DNA of 64,000 nucleotides from JACKII01 sp963974445 (GTDB lineage: Bacteria; Pseudomonadota; Alphaproteobacteria; Bin95), in contig CAXBDI010000001.1 of assembly GCA_963974445.1 (NCBI GenBank), positions 19,576-83,575 on the forward strand. The letters run 5' to 3'. Position 1 is the first letter of the stretch; every line of letters starts with the position of its first letter. Shown here piece after piece: positions 42,066 through 50,194 of the stretch. The notes under the pieces were generated by a model. The model worked only from the letters and a program-made list of their open reading frames with translations. It was not told where the DNA came from and did not search any database. Position numbers and translations under genes: made by a program.

Positions 42066-42851
42066 TTACTTGCCCTTCCAGTTCGGCGCACGCTTCTCGG
42101 CGAAGGCTTTCGGACCTTCGATATAGTCTTCCGATTCGCCCATCGCCTTGTAGGCCGGATAGGCGACCTGGTTGCGGATGGCGTTGGCGACTGATGTCTC
42201 GTCGAGCCCCATATAGACGCCCTGTTTCGACGCGCGGATCGACATCGGCGAGCATTCCAGGATGGTCTTGGCCCAGCGTTTCGCAGCCTCTAAGGCCTGG
42301 CCGGTCGGCACGACCTCGTTGACGAAGCCCAACTCCTTACCTTCCGCAGCCGAGACGCGGCGGCCGGTCAGGATCATGCCCATTGCCTGCTTCAGCGGAA
42401 TGTGACGCGGCAGGCGGTGGATGCCGCCCGCGCCGGCGGCGAGGCCGACCCGCGGCTCCGGCAGGGCGAAGGTAGCGTTTTCCGCCGCGATAATCAGATC
42501 GCAGGCCAGCGCGGTCTCGAAGCCGCCGCCCATGGCCCAGCCGTTAACGGCGGCGATGATCGGCTTGGTCTGGTCATAGCGGTTGGTGATACCGGCAAAG
42601 CCACTGTCCGGGCGATGGCGCGGGCCGCCCGCCGCCTGGTACTTCAGATCGTTGCCGGCGGAGAACGCCTTGTCGCCCGCGCCGGTGATGATGGCGATCC
42701 ACTGCTCCGGGTCGTCGCGGAAGTCGGTGAAAACCCGGTCGAACTCCCAATGCGCCGGCGGATGCAGGGCGTTGTAGACCTCCGGCCGGTTGATCGTGAC
42801 GATGGTGAGCGGCCCGTCGCGCTCGACTTTCAGGAACTCGTTCTTGGCCAT
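42066..42851 (-). CDS. Enoyl-CoA hydratase/isomerase family protein
   Basis: The 261-residue product (ATG at 42851) is a crotonase. The oxyanion-hole segments are GAGDKAFSAGNDLKYQAAGG and NGWAMGGGFETALACDLIIA. The region where Glu residues act reads FALPEPRVGLAAGAGGIHRL and MILTGRRVSAAEGKELGFV. It probably hydrates or isomerises an enoyl-CoA. A longer frame upstream overlaps the MATE gene. The extended loop KYQAAGGPRHRPDSG suggests a carnitinyl-CoA-dehydratase-like subgroup, though that is a guess. Confidence 0.88.
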   Translation of the reverse strand: MAKNEFLKVERDGPLTIVTINRPEVYNALHPPAHWEFDRVFTDFRDDPEQWIAIITGAGDKAFSAGNDLKYQAAGGPRHRPDSGFAGITNRYDQTKPIIAAVNGWAMGGGFETALACDLIIAAENATFALPEPRVGLAAGAGGIHRLPRHIPLKQAMGMILTGRRVSAAEGKELGFVNEVVPTGQALEAAKRWAKTILECSPMSIRASKQGVYMGLDETSVANAIRNQVAYPAYKAMGESEDYIEGPKAFAEKRAPNWKGK

Positions 42852-42931
42852 GCGGCGTATCCTCCGGTTATTCGCTTGAGATGAGGCCCATGGTGCCGCG
42901 CTTTCGGCCCGGCGGCAACGGTGTCTGAACC

Positions 42932-44278
42932 TTATGCCCGCTCGACGCTGCGCAGCAACCTGGGCCAGAACAGCCAGAGCGTGACGCCTCGCAATGAAAA
43001 GAAGAACAGCAGGCAGAGCCAAAGCCCGTCATTGCCGCCGCCCCAACGCTCGACAAGCCAGAGCGACAGGAGGTAGGCCGCAAAGCTCATCAGCATCGCG
43101 TGCCGCATCAGCCGGTTTTGGGTTGCGCCCAGAAAGACGCCATCCATGACGAACGCGACGAAGGACACCAGCGGGAACGCGACTGCATAGGGCAGGTACT
43201 CCAGGGCCAGCGCCTGCACCTCCGGGATGCCGGTCAGCAGTTGAATGCCCAGCCAGCCGAGCCCGCCCCAGGCCACTGCCAGCACCAGCGCGATACCCAG
43301 CGACCAGCGGAGCGCGGCGAAGGTAGCGGCTCTGACCCTATCGCGATTGCGCTCGCCATAGGCCGTACCGACTAGCGCCTCCGCCGCGTGGGCGAAGCCG
43401 TCCATGGCGTAGGTGCCGATCATCACCATCTGGTAGAGCACCTGGTTCGCCGCCAGCGCCACATCGCCCTGCATGGCGCTCTTGTTGATGAAGATCGCCA
43501 GGCCGGTGATCAGGACCAGGGTGCGGATGAAGATATCGCGGTTGACCGCCATCATCCGCTTGATGCGCGTCCAGTCGAGCACACGGGTGCGGCCGTGGCC
43601 GGAAGGCATCTGCGCCAACCTTCGGCGCACATAGTAGAACGCCACGGCGATGGCGGCGTATTCGGCGATGACGGTGGCGGCGGCGACCCCCTCCACACCC
43701 CAGCCGAAGCCGAGGACGAACACCAGGTCGAGCGTGATGTTCAGGCCGTTCGAGAACAGTTGCAGATAGAGCGGGATCCGCCCGTCCTCCAGCCCATAGA
43801 ACCAGCCGATGGCGACGAACATGGCCAGCGCCGCCGGCGCGCTCCACAGCCGGATCGCCAGATAGGCGGCGGTCTGCGTCTCCACCGCCTCGCTGCCGCC
43901 CAGCGCCCAAAGGCCGGTGCTGACGATCGGACCCTGCAAGACGACGATCGCCAGGCCCAGCACTCCGGCGAGCAGCAGGGCGCGCGCCAGGATGTTGCGC
44001 ACCTCGCCCCAACCGGGCCCCTCGGCCAGGCCGCGGCCCACCCCAACCGCCTGCGCCGTCGGCCCGGTGGTGCCCATGCGCAGGAAGTTCAGGCTGGCGT
44101 GCACATAGGTGTAGATGACGGTGCCCAGTGCTACGCCGCCCAGAAACGCTGGGTCCGGCAGGTGCCCGACCACGGCAGTATCCACCGCCCCCAGCAGCGG
44201 CACGGTGGCGTTGGAGACAATGATCGGCAGCGCCATCCGCCTGAGACGGCGGTCGGTGGAGGCTTCGGCAAGGCTCAT
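42932..44278 (-). CDS. MATE family efflux transporter
   Basis: The 448-residue protein has twelve predicted membrane helices and the MATE layout of two similar halves. It starts RRLRRMALPIIVSNATVPLL and GAVDTAVVGHLPDPAFLGGV, with GLEDGRIPLYLQLFSNGLNI in the middle and HAAEALVGTAYGERNRDRVR in the second half. The Ala-His-Ala-Ala segment resembles the DinF branch. It would export cationic compounds with Na+ or H+. The enoyl-CoA hydratase gene follows 80 bp downstream. Confidence 0.9.
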   Translation of the reverse strand: MSLAEASTDRRLRRMALPIIVSNATVPLLGAVDTAVVGHLPDPAFLGGVALGTVIYTYVHASLNFLRMGTTGPTAQAVGVGRGLAEGPGWGEVRNILARALLLAGVLGLAIVVLQGPIVSTGLWALGGSEAVETQTAAYLAIRLWSAPAALAMFVAIGWFYGLEDGRIPLYLQLFSNGLNITLDLVFVLGFGWGVEGVAAATVIAEYAAIAVAFYYVRRRLAQMPSGHGRTRVLDWTRIKRMMAVNRDIFIRTLVLITGLAIFINKSAMQGDVALAANQVLYQMVMIGTYAMDGFAHAAEALVGTAYGERNRDRVRAATFAALRWSLGIALVLAVAWGGLGWLGIQLLTGIPEVQALALEYLPYAVAFPLVSFVAFVMDGVFLGATQNRLMRHAMLMSFAAYLLSLWLVERWGGGNDGLWLCLLFFFSLRGVTLWLFWPRLLRSVERA

Positions 44279-44410
44279 CGGCGGACGGCTACCCGGATGC
44301 GGTTCACATCCACCACCAAACTCCGCCGGATGCCGGATGACAAGCGCCGATCACCCCCGGCGCGCCATCGCCGCACGCGCCGCGCGGTTGGCACTTCCCC
44401 CACCCCTTGC

Positions 44411-44435
44411 CTCGGGCTTGGCCCGGGACCCATGG
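44411..44435 (+). repeat. Degenerate unit of the CCCGG-CTTGA repeat family
   Basis: CTCGGGCTTGGCCCGGGACC then CATGG resembles the units at 33216 and 38638. It lies between the MATE gene and the TPR remnant. Confidence 0.5.
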
Positions 44436-44475
44436 CTGAGTCTAGACCGCAGAGCCCGGCGAGGGAGGGGCTGGA

Positions 44476-44562
44476 TTATGGCTTGCCCATCGCCGCCAGC
44501 ACGATCTCCAGGTTCCGCCGCACATTCTCCGTGCGCGGATGCCCCGCCGGCAGCGTCGCCTC
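44476..44562 (-). pseudogene. C-terminal remnant of a kinesin-light-chain-type TPR protein
   Basis: The minus strand reads EATLPAGHPRTENVRRNLEI then VLAAMGKP and a TAA at 44476-44478. This is the usual end of a tetratricopeptide repeat protein of the NB-ARC/kinesin light chain type. The reading stops upstream within three bases of the IS5-family end at 44565, and no matching sequence continues beyond the element. It is a 28-codon relic, most likely left by a deletion that accompanied the IS. Confidence 0.6.
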
Positions 44563-44564
44563 TC

Positions 44565-45349
44565 AGAGCCTGATTCGAAACTAACCAAACGTTTTCAACT
44601 TCTTGAGAGATGGCGGGTGACGCGTCGGATGTGGGCGATGAGCATCCAGGCTTGGGCACTCGCGATGGATTGTTCCCAATCCTTTGACAGGCGGCGACAG
44701 CTTCCAGCACATCCGGCGCGCCGTCACGATCCTGAATACCGGCGCTGTGGACCTCGAGGCCGACGAGCAATCCGATCGTGTCGGTCACGATATGGCGCTT
44801 GCGCTCCTTGATCCTCTTGCCCCGTTGCCCGACAAGCGAATGGAACATTCGCTGAGAGGGGCGTCATACCCCCTAACTCCCCCACTTTCCGTGGTTTTGA
44901 CGCTCTGGCTGTCGATGATACCCGCCGTCGGCTGAGCTTTGCGCCCGGCGGCCAGACGCGCCGCCTCGACAAGCTTGCGGTTCATCTCATCGAGCAGGCC
45001 GTCATTGCGCCAAGCGCAAAAATAGCCCCGGACCGTGGAGACCGGCGGGAAGTCGTTGGGCAACATGCGCCATTGGCAACCGGTTGTCGCGATGTAGAGA
45101 ACCGCGTCCAACACGTCACGCAAACGCGTCGTGCACGGCCTACCGGTTGTCTTGCGCAGGGGCATCGGGCATCAAGGGTTCAATCAGCGCCCATTCCTCA
45201 TCGGTCAAATCACTTGCGTATTTGTCGTCTACTCGGTCCTGTTGGCGGCGGGTGAGTTCAGTCCAGGCCGTGGGGATCTCCGTTCAGCTTTACAACCAAA
45301 CTGAATCACAACCTGCTGAACTCACTCAAATAGTTTTAAATCAGGCTCT
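44565..45349 (-). mobile_element. Decayed IS5-family insertion sequence
   Basis: Terminal inverted repeats are visible. The left end reads AGAGCCTGATTCGAAACTA and the right end, reverse complemented, AGAGCCTGATTTAAAACTA (17 of 19 identical). The enclosed transposase fragments are of the IS5 type. The element is 785 bp. Flanking tetranucleotides are CTCA (left) and CTAA (right), an imperfect target duplication. It sits between a TPR gene relic and a CMD-domain relic. Confidence 0.88.
44595..45277 (-). pseudogene. IS5-family transposase, broken at several points
   Basis: Three frames carry pieces of one transposase. The N-terminus reads PTAWTELTRRQ, then YASDLTDEEWALIEPLM. After a 7-bp tandem duplication (GGGCATC twice, 45160-45173) the next frame reads LRDVLDAVLYIATTGCQWRM and AGIIDSQSVKTTESGGVRGY with the first catalytic Asp. 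A roughly 35-bp insertion near 44829-44864 shifts frame before KERKRHIVTDTIGLLVGLEV. An internal deletion then joins a third frame ending DWEQSIASAQAWMLIAHIRR and VTRHLSRS. The expected start codon at 45277 reads ATC. The later catalytic acidic residues are lost. Confidence 0.85.
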
Positions 45350-45425
45350 AAGAGAGCCGCTATCGCTCAAATCTCTGTCTCACAAAACTGTACACCGGGG
45401 GAGTGTGAGAGACACCGATGATGGT

Positions 45426-45593
45426 CTCGAAAAGCTAGCTCAGGTGACCGAATGGCGGGATAGCAGCGTCTTCTCCCCTGCTGAGCATGTGGCGCTCGAA
45501 CTGGCAGCCGCGGTTGCATTCGAGAACTTTCGCAGCAAGTTCAATCCCGTATTCGGGATCGAATCACAAGGGATGTGCCTTTTGCCGGACTGA
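45426..45593 (+). pseudogene. Carboxymuconolactone decarboxylase-like (AhpD-type) remnant
   Basis: The reading LEKLAQVTEWRDSSVFSPAE then HVALELAAAV matches the start of CMD-family domains (Trp-Arg-x-Ser...Phe-Ser-x-x-Glu). It is followed directly by AFENFRSKFNPVFGIESQGM and CLLPD, which look like the family C-terminus. The central CxxC-containing region is missing. No start codon with a ribosome site precedes it; upstream sequence is the IS right end 77 bp away. Confidence 0.45.
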
Positions 45594-45797
45594 CGTTCAA
45601 CGGCTGCATCCGGATAGCGCAGACGCTTGTCGTCCACCTTTTGTAGAAGCCATCGTTGCAGATCAGCCCACGTTACGCTCGAACGTGTCGTCATGGATGG
45701 AAGCGCATCGTTAGCGCATGAATCGGGTGGCCAGCCTGACCGCCAAACCGCTCCAATGGCAGCCGGCTTTTCATTGCCCGCAAGATTTGGAAGCAAC

Positions 45798-46282
45798 ATG
45801 ACGATGCACCCTAACCCCGGCAAGACTTTCGGGACCGTCAGCCCGGAAAGGCGGCGAGGCATGACCGGTCTGGAATTTGTTCAAGGGCTTGCCGACGGGA
45901 CCTTGCCTCTCAATACCATCGCTGAAACACTCTGCTACGACATCGTCGAGGCGACGGAAGGGCGCGTCGTCATCACGGCGCTTCCCAACGGCGCCCATCT
46001 CAACCCAGCCGGCACTGTACATGGCGGCCTGGCGGCGACACTGCTGGACAGCGCCATGGGCCTTGCCATCCAAACCCTTTTGGACGCAGGCGTCGGTTCG
46101 ACGACCGTCGAATTCAAGATGTCCTTCATCCGGCCGATCTTGCCGGAACGGGCCTAATCAAAGCGGTAGGCGTCGTCTTGAATTGCGGGCGCCGGGTCGG
46201 GACGGCGGACGGACGCATCACCGACGCCGAAGGGCGGCTGCTCGTTCACGGCACAACGACCTGCCTGATCATGGGCAGATAG
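45798..46282 (+). pseudogene. PaaI-type hotdog thioesterase with a frameshift near the C-terminus
   Basis: An ATG at 45798 starts MTMHPNPGKTFGTVSPERR. The hotdog motif reads LNPAGTVHGGLAATLLDSAM and the strand TTVEFKMSFIRPILPE follows. The frame then stops at TAA 46155-46157. The next frame continues the family pattern, GLIKAVGVVLNCGRRVGTAD then GRITDAEGRLLVHGTTTCLI, ending at TAG 46280-46282. A single missing base at about 46150 would restore a protein of about 160 residues. It may be a true mutation or a sequence error, because everything else is intact. An MFS gene starts 6 bp after its end. Confidence 0.82.
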
Positions 46283-46288
46283 GCGGAA

Positions 46289-47521
46289 ATGAAAACTTTG
46301 CACCGTCGGCCGGTGCTTATCATCACGGTGCTATCGCTTGGCTTATTTCTGAGCCAGGTCGCCATTATGGCCGTGCCTGCGGTAATCGTTGAATTGGCCA
46401 GCCAATGGTCGCTCAATGCCGCACAGATCGGATGGTTAGGAGGCATCTATTTCGCTGGGTACGCAACCGGACTGCCGTTTGTTTCCGGCGCTGCAAATCG
46501 GGTCGACGGTCGGGCGGTCTATGCGGTTTCGGCGGTGATTGCGGCATTGGCATCCTTTGCCTTCGCTGTCATCGCAACTGAATTTTGGTCGGCCGTTGTC
46601 TTGCGGTTCATTGCTGGTATCGGTTTTTCCGGCATTCACGTCCTTGGCATGAAGCTTATGGTTGACCGACTGGAAGGTTCCACCAAGGCTCGGGCCGCCG
46701 GGCTCTATAGCGCGGCCTATGCAACCGGGACGGCCGGGTCATACCTGATCGCCGGGATGCTCAGCGGCGCGTATCGGTGGCAAGCTGCTTTTGTGGCGGC
46801 TGGAGCCGGGGCGATACTGTCACTACCTCTTCTGATGTTGATCGGTGCCCCGCTCGAAGGGAACGAGATACGATCGAGCCGCTGGTTCCCTGATTTTCGG
46901 GCGGCAATGAAGAACCCGGAAGTCGTCCGCTATGTTATTGCTTATGCGGGCAACACCTGGGAAGTTTTTGCGATCCGGGTGTGGTTCATCCCTTTTCTTG
47001 CATTCAGCGCTGGGTTGCACGGTGACACGGCATCAAGTTTAGAACCAACTGTCCTGGCTGGTATTTCAGTATTAATCTCTGTTCCCGTCAATATTTTCTT
47101 TTCCGAATTGGCTCTTCGCTTCGGGTCCGAGAAAATTGTGCGCCTTGTTTCGCTTTCATCAGTCTGCGTTGGCTTAATATTGGGATGGCTTGCAGCAGGC
47201 CCATACGCTCTCGTTCTCATCCTGCTCTTGATCCACGGCGCAACCAGCTTTGGCGATGCAGGAACGATCAATGGCGGCGTGGTCGCAGCATCGACGCCGG
47301 ACAATCGCGCCGCGGTGCTGGCCCTGTTTAACCTGTTCGGTTTCGTCAGCGGGTTTCTCGGACCGTTTGCCGTAGGGCTGGCCTTGCGCAGCGCAGGTGG
47401 CCAGACAGATGCATCGGCGTGGTTTTGGGCCTTCGCGGTGATGGCCGCGGGTTCGGTGGTTTCGGCAGCCGCCATGAGAAAACGAAGGCGAACTCTGCCT
47501 ACGCGACGAGGGTCTGTATGA
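46289..47521 (+). CDS. MFS transporter
   Basis: The 410-residue protein has twelve predicted helices. Features include IGWLGGIYFAGYATGLPFVS in helix 2, a loop-2/3 segment NRVDGRAVYAVSAV, GIGFSGIHVLGMKLMVDRLE in helix 4 and LFNLFGFVSGFLGPFAVGLA late. Substrate is unknown. It follows the frameshifted thioesterase by 6 bp and overlaps the second MFS gene by ATGA, so the three genes look like one operon. Confidence 0.88.
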   Translation: MKTLHRRPVLIITVLSLGLFLSQVAIMAVPAVIVELASQWSLNAAQIGWLGGIYFAGYATGLPFVSGAANRVDGRAVYAVSAVIAALASFAFAVIATEFWSAVVLRFIAGIGFSGIHVLGMKLMVDRLEGSTKARAAGLYSAAYATGTAGSYLIAGMLSGAYRWQAAFVAAGAGAILSLPLLMLIGAPLEGNEIRSSRWFPDFRAAMKNPEVVRYVIAYAGNTWEVFAIRVWFIPFLAFSAGLHGDTASSLEPTVLAGISVLISVPVNIFFSELALRFGSEKIVRLVSLSSVCVGLILGWLAAGPYALVLILLLIHGATSFGDAGTINGGVVAASTPDNRAAVLALFNLFGFVSGFLGPFAVGLALRSAGGQTDASAWFWAFAVMAAGSVVSAAAMRKRRRTLPTRRGSV

Positions 47522-48708
47522 TGAGTCCCGACGGCCCCGATAGCGCAAAAGCGTGGCGCATGGTGGCGGTCGCATTCGTCGCTGGCTTCGTGGTGTTCGG
47601 TGTCGTCTACAGCTTCGGCGTTTTTCTGCAACCCATGGCCATGGAATTTGGAGCCAGTGGCGTCGCCACATCTGCGATTTATTCAATTGCCAGCGTCATT
47701 TGGTACATGCTTGGGCCAGTCACCGGGCACCTGAGCGATCGCTTCGGCCCTCGCATTATTGTCGGAACTGGCGCGGCCGCGATGGGCATCGGCCTCGCAT
47801 CGACCGCCATTATCGACCATTTGTGGATCGGCTACCTCACCTACGGTCTCGGCGTTGGCATCGGTGCTGCCTGTGCCTATGTGCCCACACTCGCGAGCCT
47901 TGGCGGTTGGTTCACACACAAACGCAATGTTGCGTTCGGCATCGCAGCGGCTGGAACGGGATGCGGCATGTTAGTTGTGCCGCCGTTATCAGCCGTTCTG
48001 ATCGGCGCGTTCGGGTGGCGGGATGCCAACCTTGTCCTTGGTGGCGGCGGCTTCTTCTTACTCGCGGCATGCGCCCTGCTGGCAGCGGCCCCGCCCCAGG
48101 CGCCTCAGGCCAGCACAAAGCGCCGATTGCGGCCAGTTTTGTTGTCCTTTGAATTCGTGATGATGTACCTCTCCTGGGTACTCGCGACGACGGCCTTGTT
48201 CGTCTCGTTCATATTTCTTCCGCAATTTGCTGTCGCTCAAGGCGCGGAGTTGGTCGCCGGGTCGGTGCTGATTTCGATCTTGGGCGCTGCGAGCATCCTG
48301 GGCCGCCTGGGGATTGGCATTCTGGGCAGGTGGTGGAGCGACATAACGCTCTTCAAGATCGCAGTTCTGACCATGGGAGCCAGCAACATCCTCTGGCTGG
48401 TACTGCCGGAATACCAGTGGCTGATGCTTTTCGCGATCATCCTTGGCTTGGCCTACGGTCTTCGCATCGCCTTAGTGCCAAGTGTGCTGATCGGATTTTT
48501 CGGACCGCGCGACCTCGGCGTAATCCTTGGAATCTTCTTCACCGCCACCGGGTTCGCCGCAATCTTGGGGCCAATGGCGGCTAGTTTCGTGGTGGAAGCC
48601 TTTGGCGGCTATCAATGGGGCATTGGCTTCGCTGCGGCGACGGGATTCCTCGGGTTTCTCGCAATCGCGTTTTTGGGTAAGAACGCATATGTCGAAAACG
48701 ACCAATGA
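47518..48708 (+). CDS. MFS transporter (OFA/monocarboxylate-like)
   Basis: From the ATG at 47518 (a second ATG follows) the product has 396 residues and twelve helices. The start AVAFVAGFVVFGVVYSFGVF and LQPMAMEFGASGVATSAIYS is typical of the monocarboxylate/oxalate-formate antiporter group, as are GPVTGHLSDRFGPRIIVGTG and SLGGWFTHKRNVAFGIAAAG. It probably carries an organic acid. It is coupled to the previous MFS gene and converges on the LLM gene with only 2 bp between the stops. Confidence 0.88.
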   Translation: MMSPDGPDSAKAWRMVAVAFVAGFVVFGVVYSFGVFLQPMAMEFGASGVATSAIYSIASVIWYMLGPVTGHLSDRFGPRIIVGTGAAAMGIGLASTAIIDHLWIGYLTYGLGVGIGAACAYVPTLASLGGWFTHKRNVAFGIAAAGTGCGMLVVPPLSAVLIGAFGWRDANLVLGGGGFFLLAACALLAAAPPQAPQASTKRRLRPVLLSFEFVMMYLSWVLATTALFVSFIFLPQFAVAQGAELVAGSVLISILGAASILGRLGIGILGRWWSDITLFKIAVLTMGASNILWLVLPEYQWLMLFAIILGLAYGLRIALVPSVLIGFFGPRDLGVILGIFFTATGFAAILGPMAASFVVEAFGGYQWGIGFAAATGFLGFLAIAFLGKNAYVENDQ

Positions 48709-48710
48709 CT

Positions 48711-50027
48711 TTAATGCGGTTCAGCATGACGTGCCGCGAGTTTTCCCTTGCCTTTGGTTGCCGACGCCTTGGCCTTAGCCTTGGCCTTTTCTGTCTTCCC
48801 GGCCTTGGCGAGGTCCGGGCCGGCGTGGGGTCCCAGCGCCGCAGAGACGCCGACCTTGGTATCGCGTAGCGCCGCGGCGGCGCGTGGGTTCTCCATGATT
48901 TTGTTGAGGATGCCCTGCTGTGCGGCCTCGAACACCTCGCGGTGCGCCACCACATGGGCGCGCGACTCGCGATAGGCGTCCAACATGCCGTTCAACTCCG
49001 GCACGACATAGCGCATGACGAGGTCCCAACTGCGCATGGTGTTCTCGCGGTTGGCCCAATCGTGCACGAAGCCGATAGTGACGCCGTAACCGCCAGTGAG
49101 CTCGATCAGGCTGCGGATGCGGGCGACCAGATCGTCCGGCGTGCCGATGACTGCGGTGGCGCCCTCGGAGAACGCCATCGCCTCGACGCCCTGGTTCGGG
49201 GTCTTGAACGGCTTGACGCCCGGCCGCATCAAAGTGCCGACATTGTATTCGTTGTGCCAGCGGAACAGGCCGTCCTTGCATTGCGCAATCGCCTCCTCCC
49301 GGCTTTCGGCCAGATGCCATTGCAGGACGATGCGCCAGTTCGCGCGGTCGACCGTGTTGCCGTGTTTCTGCGCCGACTCCTCGGCAAACGACCATTGGGT
49401 CGGCAGCGCGTTCAGCCCGGCGCTCGACATGGAGCCGATGGAAAGCACGCCGGTGTCGTACTTGCCGGCCAGCGTCATACCGGACGGGCTGACCATGGAG
49501 GCGACGGCGAAGGGCATATCCTCCTGCAACGGCAACAAGTGCAGGCGCGCGTCGTTGAGGACGAACCAATCGGACTTGTGACTGAAGCGTTCCTCGCCTC
49601 GCAGCAGTCGCTGGATCACGCCAATCGCCTCATCCTGCCGGTCGCGCTGAGTGGTCGGGTCGATGCCCAGCACATAGGCATCCGACGGCAGCGCGCCGGG
49701 GCCGGAGCCGAAAATCGCGCGGCCGCCGGTCATGTGATCGAGCTGCACCATCCGCTGCGCTACAATGAAGGGATGGTGGTAGGGCAGCGAGACGACGCCG
49801 GTGCCAAGACGGATGCGGTGCGTGCGCTCCCCCGCCGCGGCCAGGAACATCTCCGGCGAGGCGATCACCTCCCAGCCGGTGGAGTGATGCTCGCCGCACC
49901 AGAATTCGTCGAAGCCGAGCTTATCCAGCCGCTCCGCCAGGTCCAGATCGGACCGGAATTGCAGCATCGGGTGCTCGCCAATCGGGTGGTGCGGTGCCAG
50001 GAAGGCACCGAATTTCATGCGGCTCAT
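48711..50027 (-). CDS. LLM class flavin-dependent oxidoreductase
   Basis: The 438-residue product has the bacterial luciferase-like TIM barrel. Motifs are KFGAFLAPHHPIGEHPMLQF, LGFDEFWCGEHHSTGWEVIA, RIRLGTGVVSLPYHHPFIVA and RAIFGSGPGALPSDAYVLGI. It likely oxidises a small organic substrate with reduced FMN, in the limonene-monooxygenase-like subgroup. An unusual tail of about 30 residues is Lys/Ala-rich (KTEKAKAKAKASATKGKGK). Downstream the MFS gene converges on it. Confidence 0.87.
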   Translation of the reverse strand: MSRMKFGAFLAPHHPIGEHPMLQFRSDLDLAERLDKLGFDEFWCGEHHSTGWEVIASPEMFLAAAGERTHRIRLGTGVVSLPYHHPFIVAQRMVQLDHMTGGRAIFGSGPGALPSDAYVLGIDPTTQRDRQDEAIGVIQRLLRGEERFSHKSDWFVLNDARLHLLPLQEDMPFAVASMVSPSGMTLAGKYDTGVLSIGSMSSAGLNALPTQWSFAEESAQKHGNTVDRANWRIVLQWHLAESREEAIAQCKDGLFRWHNEYNVGTLMRPGVKPFKTPNQGVEAMAFSEGATAVIGTPDDLVARIRSLIELTGGYGVTIGFVHDWANRENTMRSWDLVMRYVVPELNGMLDAYRESRAHVVAHREVFEAAQQGILNKIMENPRAAAALRDTKVGVSAALGPHAGPDLAKAGKTEKAKAKAKASATKGKGKLAARHAEPH

Positions 50028-50194
50028 AGGGGGCTCTCCAATCGGCAGGGGCTGCGCGCGGGAAAATGGATGATGTCTGCCGCCGATCTTACCGAAGGCG
50101 CTTGGGGAGAGCCATAGGGTGCGGACATGCGCCGCGTCTCAGTCTATAGCTAGACGCAAAACCCGCTTCAGGTTTACCGGAGGACACCACCGCT

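Noticed and set aside
41730..42091. Overlapping small frames on the minus strand
   Set aside because: No ribosome sites, shadow-like composition and no family likeness.
45440..45862. 140-codon minus-strand frame opposite the CMD relic and thioesterase start
   Set aside because: The plus strand gives recognisable families in this region; the minus frame does not.
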